Source of the DNA: Clostridiales bacterium
Lineage (GTDB): Bacteria > Bacillota > Clostridia > Oscillospirales > Acutalibacteraceae
DNA length: 45,596 nucleotides
Reading direction: 5' to 3'
NCBI GenBank assembly: GCA_012839705.1
Contig: DUMT01000058.1
Span: 1-45,596 of the forward strand
Shown here: in pieces, positions 10,366 to 19,913 of the stretch
Layout: each line of letters opens with the position of its first letter
How positions within the stretch are numbered: the stretch's first letter is position 1
Position numbers and translations under genes: made by a program
Notes under the pieces: generated by a model
Told to the model about the DNA's origin: nothing
Databases searched by the model: none
What the model saw: only the letters and a program-made list of their open reading frames with translations

Positions 10366-10638
10366 TTACAGGTTGCTTATCAGATTGAAAACGTTTTCGG
10401 TAAACCCGGATAATATGTTGATTATCCAGGAGCCAAGCAGTATCAGAATCAAAGCCGCGGCGATTATTTTAGGGACGAATGTCAGAGTCTGCTCGTGAAC
10501 CTGGGTCGCCGCCTGCAGCACCGAGATAATAATCCCAATTACAACACTGACAATCAGGAAGGGGGCGGAAATTAAAACCCCGGTAATAATGGTTTCCCTG
10601 CAAATTGTTAAGATTTCTCCTTGAGACATAATAACCAT
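10366..10638 (-). CDS. fliQ: Flagellar biosynthesis protein FliQ
   Basis: 90 aa, two TM segments, VIGIIISVLQAATQVHEQTLTFVPKI. Confidence 0.98.
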   Translation of the reverse strand: MVIMSQGEILTICRETIITGVLISAPFLIVSVVIGIIISVLQAATQVHEQTLTFVPKIIAAALILILLGSWIINILSGFTENVFNLISNL

Positions 10639-10642
10639 CCAT

Positions 10643-11395
10643 TCAGTTAAAGCTTGTTACCAGTGATTTTACTAACAAATCCCACCCATCAACAAGCACA
10701 AAGAGGATTACTTTGAATGGTAGGGAAATCATCGTCGGCGGGAGCATCACCATGCCCATGGACATCAACACGCTAGATACAACCATGTCGATAATCAAAA
10801 ACGGCAGGTATATCAGGAATCCCATAATAAAGGCACGTTTCAACTCACTGGTAATAAACGCTGGGATTAAAACCTCGGTCGGTATGTCGTCGTATGTTTT
10901 GGGCCTGTCCAGCTTTGCAAGGTTTATAAAGACGTTCAAATCTTTGGTGTTTGTGTTTTTTAGCATAAACGTCCTAATGGGAGCCATGGCTTTGCTAATT
11001 GCTTCTTCCTGGGTAATCTCGCCGTTTGAATAGGGTGTGTAGGCTTCTTCGTTAATCTGTTTTAGCACCGGAGACATGATAAACAAGGTGAGAAACAGCG
11101 CAAGCCCTATCAGCACCTGGTTTGGAGGAGTCTGCTGAAGCCCAAGGGCATTCCTCACAAAGGACAGGACAATCACAATCCTTGTGAATCCGGTCATCAT
11201 TATGAGTATCGAGGGAACCAGGGCCAGCAGGGTGATAAGGAAAAGAATCCTTAAAGTGTTGGATGAGTTGTCCAAACCACCAATGCTGATTACAACATCA
11301 TCTGAAGATTCAGCAGCCAATGCCGGAATTGTAAAAAGAAGAGCCAACATTAACGCAATCAAAACTGCACGCAAAATTTTTCTTCGTTTCATCAC
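10643..11395 (-). CDS. fliP: Flagellar biosynthesis protein FliP
   Basis: 250 aa, signal peptide, [47 protein letters not shown]. Confidence 0.99.
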   Translation of the reverse strand: MMKRRKILRAVLIALMLALLFTIPALAAESSDDVVISIGGLDNSSNTLRILFLITLLALVPSILIMMTGFTRIVIVLSFVRNALGLQQTPPNQVLIGLALFLTLFIMSPVLKQINEEAYTPYSNGEITQEEAISKAMAPIRTFMLKNTNTKDLNVFINLAKLDRPKTYDDIPTEVLIPAFITSELKRAFIMGFLIYLPFLIIDMVVSSVLMSMGMVMLPPTMISLPFKVILFVLVDGWDLLVKSLVTSFN

Positions 11396-11778
11396 TGCTT
11401 ATCTTCCTCTTTGCTGCCTTTTACCTTGATAAAAGGAAACTGGCTTGCCAGCTTTGACTTAAAGATTGCTGCAAAATCCGGCTGGCTCTCATTCTCTTCG
11501 GTTTCCGGAAACTCTGCCGAATCCCAGGTGTCAATGGTTGTTACGCCCTGTGCGGTGATTGCCATAAAATAAACCTTATCCTTAACCCTGGAAAGCACCA
11601 GTATTTTGTCCTGGCTTATCATGCAACGCTCCAAAACCTTTATGTGCTTGCCGCTTGAAAAGGAATTGTACTTTTTTGTGAGCCACTTTGTGCACCAATA
11701 AGCCAAAAAAATTATTAAAACTACCCCGATCAGGGAACCAACCAATTGGACAACAGTCAAAAAATCTTTCAAAGCCAC
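11392..11778 (-). CDS. fliO: Flagellar biosynthesis protein FliO/FliZ
   Basis: 128 aa single-TM protein upstream of fli[32 protein letters not shown]. Confidence 0.88.
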   Translation of the reverse strand: MALKDFLTVVQLVGSLIGVVLIIFLAYWCTKWLTKKYNSFSSGKHIKVLERCMISQDKILVLSRVKDKVYFMAITAQGVTTIDTWDSAEFPETEENESQPDFAAIFKSKLASQFPFIKVKGSKEEDKQ

Positions 11779-11803
11779 ACTTCCCTATACTGCTAATTTA
11801 AGG

Positions 11804-12829
11804 CTACAACAAATCCTTTTTGGAAACGATTTCGGTTATCCTTACACCAAAATTGTCATCCACAACCACCACATCGCCTCTGGCGAGGAGCTGGCCGTTT
11901 ACGATAATGTCCACCGGATCGCCGGCCTGCTTGTCCAGCTCAATGATATGCCCCTGCTGAATTTCAAGGATTTCCTTGACCAGCTTTCTGGCATGGCCGA
12001 TTTCAACAGTTATCTCCAGCGGCACATCCATAATCAAATCAAAACTTGGCTGTGAATACTCCCTGCTTGCAGGTACCTGCTCTTCTTCAAAATTGCTGAG
12101 TTTCAAAGGTTTGACGTTTACCGGGTTTTCCTGATTCTTTTTCTCAGACATTTTTCTCACCTGACTTTTACTGGAAGGCTCAGGTTTTGAGGAGCTTTTA
12201 GCGCCTTCGGAATTTTCCTTTGATTTTGATGAGCTTGAACCATTAAGCATTTTTCCAACCAGCTCTTTGGTAAACTCCAAAGGCAGCAGGCTGAAAACTT
12301 CGCTGTCCAAAACTTCTTCAATTGTAAACCTGAACTTAACCATCACAAAGCTGTCCATGTTCAGGTCTTTAATTTTCTCTTTCAATACATCAACCTCGAA
12401 CACCTCGGGGATTGATATATTGATATTATGCCCAAAAAAGTTTGCAAGTGCGGTGCTTGAAGAACCCATCATCTGGTTCATAATTTCCCCCACCGCGCTG
12501 ATGTGCATTTCATCGAGGATGTCGCCATCGGAAGGGATATCCATGTTGGTAAGGATTCTTACTATCGACTTGACATCCGGCATCTTCATTATCATGAAGT
12601 TGCTTCCGTCAAGCCCTTCAACATATCTGACCTCTGCGCAAACCGAAGGGATTAAAACATCGAAATTGTAATCTTCAATGGTAACATCCTTTACTTCAGG
12701 CGCAGTAATTGAAACCTTCCTGCTTAGCATGGTGGACAGCGCAGTTGCGGCGGAGCCCATGCTGATATTCATTATTTCGCCAATGGTATCTTTTTCAATG
12801 CTGCTTAAAGTGAATTGTGATTCAATCAT
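11804..12829 (-). CDS. fliY: Flagellar motor switch phosphatase FliY (CheC-like domain plus FliN domain)
   Basis: Two CheC-type motifs (DTIGEIMN-x22-P and SAVGEIMN-x22-P) and C-terminal SpoA/FliN domain. Confidence 0.95.
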   Translation of the reverse strand: MIESQFTLSSIEKDTIGEIMNISMGSAATALSTMLSRKVSITAPEVKDVTIEDYNFDVLIPSVCAEVRYVEGLDGSNFMIMKMPDVKSIVRILTNMDIPSDGDILDEMHISAVGEIMNQMMGSSSTALANFFGHNINISIPEVFEVDVLKEKIKDLNMDSFVMVKFRFTIEEVLDSEVFSLLPLEFTKELVGKMLNGSSSSKSKENSEGAKSSSKPEPSSKSQVRKMSEKKNQENPVNVKPLKLSNFEEEQVPASREYSQPSFDLIMDVPLEITVEIGHARKLVKEILEIQQGHIIELDKQAGDPVDIIVNGQLLARGDVVVVDDNFGVRITEIVSKKDLL

Positions 12830-12851
12830 GTTATCTTCCTCTTATGTAGAT

Positions 12852-13832
12852 TTAGTTATTATTCAACACATTGGTTATCTTTATATGCTTTTTGTTTCTG
12901 ATTATTCCGGGTATGCCGGTAAATCTAGGCTTTCCGCCTATGCAAATTTTTATATCGCTGTCAACTGTCTGCCTAAGCTTTATAACATCTCCGACCTGCA
13001 GATTGATGATTTCGCCCAAAGTGAGCGCCGTATCCCCAATTATTCCAACCATGTCAATATAAGCGTCTTTCAGGTTCGCCATGACGGTCTCTCTGCTCAG
13101 GTTATCCTTTATGATATCCCCGCTCCTTTTGTTCAAATTCCCGCCACGGTTGCTCTTCTCGACATAAGGCTCAAGGTTTATAATAGGAATGCAGACGTTC
13201 ATTGTGCCTTTGATTGAATTAATTTCAACTTCCATAACAATGATTACTACGCTTTCTTCCATGGAAATTGTCTGCATAATCCTGGAGTTGGTTTCTATCC
13301 TCATTAAATTGGCTTCCATTTCGGCAAAGTTTGCCCAGGAATCCTTTGTGTACTTTTCCATCTGTTTGAAAATTCTTCTCATCAGTGCGATTTCGATTTC
13401 GGTAAACTCGCGTTCAAAAACTTTTCCTGTTCCACTCCCGCCAAGCAGGATTTCAACAATTGTAAAAGTTATCTGGCTTGATAATTCGACAATAAACGAC
13501 CCGTCAAGTTGCTTTACGTCAAAAACGCCCATCATAACCAAATCGGGCAAAGCATTATTGTATTCAAAATAAGGCATTTCCTCTATCGTATCGACTTTAA
13601 TCTGGCAGGATGACCTTAAAATCCCGGAAAGGTATGCAGCCAAATGCCTTGCAAAGCTTTCATACACGCTTCTCAAGACCTTCAGCTGGTCCTTTGAAAA
13701 CTTTTTTGGGCTTTTAAAGTCATAAGTTTTTATTTTTTTCTCTTTTATAGAGATATCTGTTTCAGAGGTATTTCCAGACAATAGCTCTGACAACAGTTGG
13801 TCTATTTGGTTTTGAGTCAAAATTTCGGACAT
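12852..13832 (-). CDS. fliM: Flagellar motor switch protein FliM
   Basis: N-terminal LTQNQIDQLL peptide, GGSGTG and C-terminal SpoA domain. Confidence 0.97.
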   Translation of the reverse strand: MSEILTQNQIDQLLSELLSGNTSETDISIKEKKIKTYDFKSPKKFSKDQLKVLRSVYESFARHLAAYLSGILRSSCQIKVDTIEEMPYFEYNNALPDLVMMGVFDVKQLDGSFIVELSSQITFTIVEILLGGSGTGKVFEREFTEIEIALMRRIFKQMEKYTKDSWANFAEMEANLMRIETNSRIMQTISMEESVVIIVMEVEINSIKGTMNVCIPIINLEPYVEKSNRGGNLNKRSGDIIKDNLSRETVMANLKDAYIDMVGIIGDTALTLGEIINLQVGDVIKLRQTVDSDIKICIGGKPRFTGIPGIIRNKKHIKITNVLNNN

Positions 13833-13873
13833 TATTTAATCTCCTTTAACGCCGATACATCTTTTTGAATGTT

Positions 13874-13908
13874 GGCTTAATTCAGGGGGTTACCCCCTGA
13901 ATTAAGCC
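13874..13908. repeat. Perfect inverted repeat (16-bp arms, 3-nt loop) between flgE and fliM
   Basis: GGCTTAATTCAGGGGG-TTA-CCCCCTGAATTAAGCC; plus strand continues TTTTGTTTTTATTTTTA. Confidence 0.9.
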
Positions 13909-13925
13909 TTTTGTTTTTATTTTTA

Positions 13926-14756
13926 TTACCTCTTGATGTTTACAAGCTCCTGGAGTATCTCGTCGGATGTGGTAATAATCCTGGAGTTTGCCTGGAATCC
14001 TCTCTGGGTGATAATCATATCGGTTAATTCCTTGGAAAGGTCAACGTTGGACATCTCAAGTCCGTTGGAAATAATTGAGCCGGTAGCTTTGGTTCCGGGT
14101 TTCGCGTAAGTCGGTTCACCTGAGCTCTGGGTTTGTTTCAAGTACTGGTTGCCCTGCAGGGACAAGCCGTTGGGGTTAACAAACTTGACAAGCCCGATTT
14201 GCGCGAGGACCTCAATCATGCCGGTATCGGAATTAATTGCGCTGATGCTGCCATCCAAACCGATTGACAGTTCGGAATACTTGCTCAATTCATCAATTTT
14301 TATAGGTGCAAGAGCGGTAATCGGTTCTTCGATGCTGGGCACCCCGCCGCAGACGAAATAGCCGTTTGCGTCAACAAGGTTGCCGTTCTCATCAAAGTGG
14401 AAGTTTCCAACCCTGGTGTAGTTTACTTCGCCGCTGCCGCTAACCACCTGGAAATAGCCGTCACCCGAAATGTAAAGGTCGGTAACCACGTCGGTTGTCT
14501 GAATACCGCTGCGGGTATGGAGAACATCGATTGAAGCAATCGCCGAGCCGTAACCAAGCTGCATGGGGTTGAGTCCGCCCTTGTTTGCGCTGGCAGCCAC
14601 AGCAGAGGAAAGTGTCTGATAATACAAATCCTTGAACAGAACCCTCTGGGATTTGTAACCTACCGTATTTACGTTTGAAACGTTATTACCGATAACGTCC
14701 ATTTTTGTCTGATGGTTTCTAAGGCCTGTAACGCCTGCGTACAAAGATTTAATCAT
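13926..14756 (-). CDS. flgE: Flagellar hook protein FlgE (short Firmicutes type)
   Basis: 276 aa, MIKSLYAGVTGLRNHQTKMDVIGNNVSNVNTVGYKSQRVLF; C-term VDLSKELTDMIITQRGFQANSRIITTSDEILQELVNIKR. Confidence 0.92.
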   Translation of the reverse strand: MIKSLYAGVTGLRNHQTKMDVIGNNVSNVNTVGYKSQRVLFKDLYYQTLSSAVAASANKGGLNPMQLGYGSAIASIDVLHTRSGIQTTDVVTDLYISGDGYFQVVSGSGEVNYTRVGNFHFDENGNLVDANGYFVCGGVPSIEEPITALAPIKIDELSKYSELSIGLDGSISAINSDTGMIEVLAQIGLVKFVNPNGLSLQGNQYLKQTQSSGEPTYAKPGTKATGSIISNGLEMSNVDLSKELTDMIITQRGFQANSRIITTSDEILQELVNIKR

Positions 14757-14827
14757 TTTTATTGACCTCCGTTCATAAATTCAAAATTTCATAATTTAAA
14801 ATTTTAATCAGTTTATTAAAGCCGTGT

Positions 14828-14853
14828 AAAATTTCTCTGTCAGTCGAAATTTT
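14828..14853. repeat. Inverted repeat upstream of flgE
   Basis: AAAATTTC-tctgtcagtc-GAAATTTT, perfect 8-bp arms. Confidence 0.6.
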
Positions 14854-14874
14854 GATAGCCTCCCGAAGGTCCAG

Positions 14875-15273
14875 CTATACTACCACGGCGCCGTCAATCT
14901 GGGTAAAAACATTGCCCTGAATGTCGCTCCCGGACATTGCAGTAACAACCGTGCTATTGTTGACGCTTACAATAAAGGCCATCTGGTCCATCAATACCAG
15001 GGTGTCTTTGACTCCCTTGGACTCTGCCTTTTTGACAGCCTCGTTCAGCCTGTTCAGCTGGCTTTCAGTCAGGTTTATGTTCCTTTCAACCATTCTGAGT
15101 TTTGCGTGCTTTGAAAATGTGAGGTTTTTGGAGCTTTCCAGCTGTCTTTGAAAAATCTTGTCGAAGGATTCTCCGGAATAAGTTTTTTCAGATTTTTCTG
15201 CCTGCTGGGTTTGTGTTATTTGTTCTGTCAGAATCCTTGTTCGTTGAAATTCTAAAAGATGATCCAGTCTCAT
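14875..15273 (-). CDS. Flagellar operon protein of the TIGR02530 (flg_new) type
   Basis: 132 aa between flgD and flgE; FSKHAKLRMVERNINLTESQLNRLNEAVKKAESKGVKDTLVLMDQMAFIVSVNNSTVVTAM. Confidence 0.85.
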   Translation of the reverse strand: MRLDHLLEFQRTRILTEQITQTQQAEKSEKTYSGESFDKIFQRQLESSKNLTFSKHAKLRMVERNINLTESQLNRLNEAVKKAESKGVKDTLVLMDQMAFIVSVNNSTVVTAMSGSDIQGNVFTQIDGAVVV

Positions 15274-15714
15274 TTAGACTTCCATCATCTCCCCGCCGAA
15301 ATCGGCTATTATATCGGTGATGTCGCTTAAGGCGTAATATTTGTTGTTGACAAGCAACAGCGGGGTTTTGTTTTCAAAACTGACGCTTTCAACCACTCCG
15401 GATATGTATCGGACGTTGTTGCTGCTGTCAAAGGTTTTTACAATGACGGTTTTCCCCACGAAGGATATTGCCTGGGATGTTTGAATCATGGCTGTCAGGT
15501 TGTTCATCTGCTGGAGGGCGGAGAACTGAGCCATCTGTGCGATAAACTCGGTGTCGCTTGCAGGGTCGAACATATTCTGGTTTTTAAGCTGAGCAGTCAG
15601 GAGGGTGATAAAATCCTCATAACCAAGTTCGCTTTTCCCAAGCTTTGAGTTCACATTGTTTTTGTAGGAAGTGCCGGAAACATTGCTGTTGTTCCCTACT
15701 CCTGAAACCGGCAT
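15274..15714 (-). CDS. flgD: Flagellar hook capping protein FlgD
   Basis: 146 aa, LGYEDFITLLTAQLKNQNMFDPASDTEFIAQMAQFSALQQMNNL. Confidence 0.96.
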   Translation of the reverse strand: MPVSGVGNNSNVSGTSYKNNVNSKLGKSELGYEDFITLLTAQLKNQNMFDPASDTEFIAQMAQFSALQQMNNLTAMIQTSQAISFVGKTVIVKTFDSSNNVRYISGVVESVSFENKTPLLLVNNKYYALSDITDIIADFGGEMMEV

Positions 15715-15727
15715 ATAAACACTCCTT

Positions 15728-17245
15728 TCATATTTTGTAATTCAGCCTGCCGGGCACGAAAACTGCCCTGGAGACTTTCCCCTTGTATTCGGAAGAATCG
15801 GCATAATATTCTGGCTGGTCCTCGTAATAGGCTTGCCTGCCTGTATCGCGGCCAAACCCTCTGCCGAAGGAATCAAAGCTGAAAAGCCCTGGGTTTGTTT
15901 CGCCGGTGCAGTTTACTGTAAAATCGGTGACATGGATACTGTTGCTGGCAAGGGCTGATTTTAGCTCATTTATCTGGCTTGAAATCAAATCCCTTGTGGA
16001 AGCAAGGCTTGTGTTAAGTTCCAGGATTACCTTGCCGTCATCCATTGTCATTTTTACCTGCAGCTCTCCCAAACCTTCCGGCTTTAATTTAATGCTGAAG
16101 CTGTTCCTGCCAAGGTCAAGGTTTACCTTAACCCCATCAAAAACCTGCTCATATACCGGAACTTCCATGGGTGCGGAAGGGTTTGCGCCACCGCTTTTTT
16201 CAACTGAAACAGCGGTTGGTATGTTAAACCTTGCAAACTGCAGTCCCGCAAGTTTATCAGCGCCAATGCCTTCCGGCTGTTTGGCTGCTTTTATCTCCTC
16301 GTCAGCCTTAAGGCTTATGGGCTGGAATTCAAAGGCTGATTCCTCGTTAAACTCCAATATCCCATGGAATTTCGGCTGTCCGGTTTTTAAAACCGTAAAT
16401 TCTGCCCTTTCATGCCTTTCGGCGGGCTGGGTATGGGTTTTAAACTCGCCAGCGGGTTTTTCATCCGGCAACCTGCCGCCAATATCGCCGTATGGTTTGG
16501 CGCCGGCTTGTCGCGGGTTTTCCGGGATTTCTGAAAGGTTTAATCCTGATGCATCAGAAAGGCTCTGGTTCTCAGCAGATGCGCCTTCCGGTTGCAATCC
16601 GCTGTCCAAATCTTCGGGAGCGTCCTGCAGGTTTAAAACCTGGCTTCCTGCTTGCGGAATTGCTTCAGGCTGCACTGTTTGTTGTAAAACCTCGGATGTG
16701 GCTTCTGAAAGCCCGAGGGCAGGCTGCCCGTTAACACCGGCATCTGCTGCTTTCGCTTGCACCCATCCAAAAGGCACCTGATGGGATGTTCGAGAACTTT
16801 CACTCAGGCTGACTCCCTGGCTCTGGCTTGAAACCTTAGCTGAATTTTCCCCCTGCAAAACACCGGGATTCTCGAAACCCGGAGTGTTAGCTGCCAATCC
16901 GGATAACCCCATCAGAATATACACTGGATAATTCATCCCCGGCAAATCCATTTCGGGGTTTTGGGCCGATTCTTCCTTTTCTTCCGGCTTAGTATCGGAA
17001 AGATTGATTTCATCCGAAACCTCTTCCTCAATTACAGCGTTTTCAGGGTTTAGATTCTGCTCATCTGGCATCACTAAAACCGGCTGTTCTGGCTGCCCGG
17101 AATTCACCGTTGTTTCCGGGTTTTGGACGTTGTTCAAGGCGCCGTTTAATATTGCCGAAAACTCCGGCCCCTGGGGTGAAGTCAAATCCATCCCGGGAGG
17201 GCTTGCCACAATCAACGGGCTGTCGATTTTTATCATGCTTACCAC
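15728..17245 (-). CDS. fliK: Flagellar hook-length control protein FliK
   Basis: 505 aa, low-complexity N-terminus, C-term LKPEGLGELQVKMTMDDGKVILELNTSLASTRDLISSQINELKSAL. Confidence 0.92.
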   Translation of the reverse strand: MVSMIKIDSPLIVASPPGMDLTSPQGPEFSAILNGALNNVQNPETTVNSGQPEQPVLVMPDEQNLNPENAVIEEEVSDEINLSDTKPEEKEESAQNPEMDLPGMNYPVYILMGLSGLAANTPGFENPGVLQGENSAKVSSQSQGVSLSESSRTSHQVPFGWVQAKAADAGVNGQPALGLSEATSEVLQQTVQPEAIPQAGSQVLNLQDAPEDLDSGLQPEGASAENQSLSDASGLNLSEIPENPRQAGAKPYGDIGGRLPDEKPAGEFKTHTQPAERHERAEFTVLKTGQPKFHGILEFNEESAFEFQPISLKADEEIKAAKQPEGIGADKLAGLQFARFNIPTAVSVEKSGGANPSAPMEVPVYEQVFDGVKVNLDLGRNSFSIKLKPEGLGELQVKMTMDDGKVILELNTSLASTRDLISSQINELKSALASNSIHVTDFTVNCTGETNPGLFSFDSFGRGFGRDTGRQAYYEDQPEYYADSSEYKGKVSRAVFVPGRLNYKI

Positions 17246-17297
17246 TTTCTCACCTCCTTTTTTCTAAACTATTTATTCAAAATATCGTGCAATCAAA

Positions 17298-17759
17298 TTA
17301 ATAAGTAGGCCTTAATGAAGCGTTGGATACGAATTCATCGATATAAACTTCGTTTTCCTTCTGCTCCAGGAATTTGTAGGCTTTAAATTCCTTTTCCTTC
17401 AGCCTTTCGATTGAAGCCTTTTCGGTTTTCACCTTTGTAAGTTTTGCAATCTGGATTTCAATACTCTGCTCGGATTTTCTGATTTCAAGCTGCTTTAAAT
17501 TTATCTGCTCCTGCAAATAGGACAAATACTCTCCTTCAGCCTTCAGTTCGCTGACAGTGGCTCCCTGCCGGCTTTTCCTTATTAATTCCTCTTTCCCTTT
17601 CTGGTACTGTTCAACAAGGGCGTCAAGCTCCCTTAGCAGCCTGTTGTGGTTATCCTTCATTTCCTTGAGTATATTTGATTCAATGTTTTGAACCATTTCC
17701 TTATACTCAAGGACTTTTGTTAAAGAAAACTTGAAAAGCTTCATATCAGATGCAGGCAC
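17298..17759 (-). CDS. fliJ: Flagellar export protein FliJ
   Basis: 153 aa coiled coil starting KLFKFSLTKVLEYKEMVQN, downstream of fliI. Confidence 0.92.
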   Translation of the reverse strand: MPASDMKLFKFSLTKVLEYKEMVQNIESNILKEMKDNHNRLLRELDALVEQYQKGKEELIRKSRQGATVSELKAEGEYLSYLQEQINLKQLEIRKSEQSIEIQIAKLTKVKTEKASIERLKEKEFKAYKFLEQKENEVYIDEFVSNASLRPTY

Positions 17760-17801
17760 CTCTATTTAGCTGAAGCTGCCTGCAACCTCCTTTTTCAAAA
17801 A

Positions 17802-19109
17802 CTAACCTTCAGCTAGGATTTGTTTCATCATCTCTCTGGTCTGCTCATAGCTGAAATACTCGTCAACCCCCTGGGTCAGCATGGAATTGATTTTTCCAAT
17901 CAGGGCAATTGCCTTATCCAGCTCCTTGTTGGTGCCGCTCTTATAAGCGCCGATGTTGATCAAGTCATAGTTGGTATAGTAAACCGACATTATGTTCCTG
18001 ATTTTGTTCGCCATCTCCATATGCTCTTCATCAACGATTTCATTCATAAGTCGGCTGATGCTCGCCAGAACATCTATGGCAGGGTAATGGTTTTTCATTG
18101 CAAGGTTTCTCGATAAGACTATATGCCCGTCAAGAATACCCCTTACGGTATCGGAAATAGGCTCATTGACATCGTCGCCTTCCACAAGCACGGTATAAAT
18201 CCCGGTTATTGAGCCCTGCTCAAATTTTCCGGTCCTTTCAAGCAGCTTCGGAAGGAGGGAATAAATCGATGGGGTGTATCCCCTTGCCACAGGCGGCTCT
18301 CCTGTGGCAAGCCCGATTTCCCTTTGTGCCATTGCAAAACGGGTGAGGGAATCCATCAAAAGCAGCACGTTTTTGCCCTGGTCCTTGAAATACTCCGCAA
18401 TTGTTGTGGCTACAAGGGAGCATTTCAGCCTCATCATTGCCGGCTGGTCGGAGGTTGCAACCACCAGCACCGATTTTTTAATGCCGTCCTTGAGGTCTTT
18501 TTCAAGGAAGTCCCTGACTTCCCTGCCCCTTTCCCCAACCAGGGCGATTACATTTATGTCGGCGTCGATATTCCTTGCTATCATGCCCATGAGTGTGCTC
18601 TTTCCCACGCCGCTGCCGGAGAAGATACCCATCCTTTGCCCCCTGCCGCAGGCGAGCATGGAATCCAGAGCCTTTACCCCGAAAGTGATGCGCTCGTTAA
18701 TCCTCTCCCTCGCCAGCGGGTTAGATGGTGAATTGGTTACCGGGTAATACTCCATATCGTCGAATTCGCCCAGGCCGTCAATAGGCTGTCCAAATCCATT
18801 GAGTACCCTTCCCACCAACTGCTCGCCAACAGGGATTTTCAGCACATCCCCTGTGGATTCCACAACGCTGCCGGGGCCTATTCCGTTTAAATCCTCAAAG
18901 GGCATCAACAGCACCCGCTCGGACTTAAAGCCTACAACCTCGGCTTTGATGAACCTGTCCCCCTTGGTTGTATAGATGTTGCAGACATCCCCGATATTAA
19001 CCCGGGGGCCTGTGGATTCAATGACCAATCCTATAATCTTGTCTATTTTCCCAATCTGGAGGACGGGGTTCAGTTCATTCAGGATTTTTTTATAAGAAAT
19101 GTTTGCCAC
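17802..19109 (-). CDS. fliI: Flagellum-specific ATP synthase FliI
   Basis: 435 aa, Walker A GSGVGKSTL, LVGERGREVRDFLEKDL, DSLTRFAMAQREIGLATGEPP. Confidence 0.99.
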   Translation of the reverse strand: MANISYKKILNELNPVLQIGKIDKIIGLVIESTGPRVNIGDVCNIYTTKGDRFIKAEVVGFKSERVLLMPFEDLNGIGPGSVVESTGDVLKIPVGEQLVGRVLNGFGQPIDGLGEFDDMEYYPVTNSPSNPLARERINERITFGVKALDSMLACGRGQRMGIFSGSGVGKSTLMGMIARNIDADINVIALVGERGREVRDFLEKDLKDGIKKSVLVVATSDQPAMMRLKCSLVATTIAEYFKDQGKNVLLLMDSLTRFAMAQREIGLATGEPPVARGYTPSIYSLLPKLLERTGKFEQGSITGIYTVLVEGDDVNEPISDTVRGILDGHIVLSRNLAMKNHYPAIDVLASISRLMNEIVDEEHMEMANKIRNIMSVYYTNYDLINIGAYKSGTNKELDKAIALIGKINSMLTQGVDEYFSYEQTREMMKQILAEG

Positions 19110-19124
19110 TTTTTATAACCTCGA

Positions 19125-19913
19125 CTAACACATTTCACAGCTGGCAAGCGCCTGCTCGATAATTTTCAGCTGGGTGCTGATACTTGCATCCACTATGCCA
19201 TTTGACGATTCGACAATGCATGTGCCCCTGGGGCTATTGTCGAGTTTTACGATATCAATGTATTTGGCTTCCCTTGCGAGGGATAAAAGCAGGTCGGCGT
19301 TTGAGGTTACGTATTCGTATTCATACGGCGAAACCGACACCTTTACCCGATCGCCCACGGTTAGATTCTGAATTGCCCTTTGGAAAAGGTTGAAATAGTA
19401 GGATTTGTTTTCGTCAATCTCAGCATCAAGGATTTTTCTTGCGATATCGAAAGACAGCTCTCTAATCAGCTTTTTGTTCTGCTCAATTATCTGCTGCCTT
19501 TTCCTGTATAGCTCGTTGAGCAGGTCTCCTAATTCCTTTAACATATCGGACTTCTGCCTCTCGGCCTCTTCAACACCGGCATTGTAGCCTTCTTCAAAGC
19601 CAGCCTTTTTCGCCAGCTCTATGGTTTTTTCCTTTTCAACCAAAGCCTCTTCCTTAATAAGGTTTGCCTGCTGGCGGGCTTCGTCCAATATCTTGCTTGC
19701 TTCGTACCTGGCAGCATTCAGGATTTTTTCATATTCAGCAATTGAGAGTTCCCTGTCCTTCAAATCAGTATCCTCTTGAATCTCCCGGTTCGCCTTATAT
19801 CTGTGAGGAAGGAAATATGCCACGTCCTCGACAACGTTTGTGAACTTAACAACGTTAGACAATGATCTCATCCTTTCGTCCACGTGATACGATAATTTCA
19901 CCGGTTTCCTCAA
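19125..19913 (-). CDS. fliH: Flagellar assembly protein FliH
   Basis: 262 aa, Glu/Lys-rich; overlaps the fliG 3' end. Start may be the internal M at 19877 (MRSLSNVVKF). Confidence 0.92.
   Translation of the reverse strand: MRKPVKLSYHVDERMRSLSNVVKFTNVVEDVAYFLPHRYKANREIQEDTDLKDRELSIAEYEKILNAARYEASKILDEARQQANLIKEEALVEKEKTIELAKKAGFEEGYNAGVEEAERQKSDMLKELGDLLNELYRKRQQIIEQNKKLIRELSFDIARKILDAEIDENKSYYFNLFQRAIQNLTVGDRVKVSVSPYEYEYVTSNADLLLSLAREAKYIDIVKLDNSPRGTCIVESSNGIVDASISTQLKIIEQALASCEMC

Noticed and set aside
13926-14756. FlgE truncated or replaced by a FlgG-like rod protein
   Set aside because: Short FlgE proteins of about 260-280 aa are normal in Firmicutes such as B. subtilis; position after flgD and the TIGR02530-type gene fits the hook protein.
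15906-16781. 291-aa plus-strand ORF antisense to fliK
   Set aside because: Shadow ORF over a well-supported coding gene; no RBS or family resemblance.
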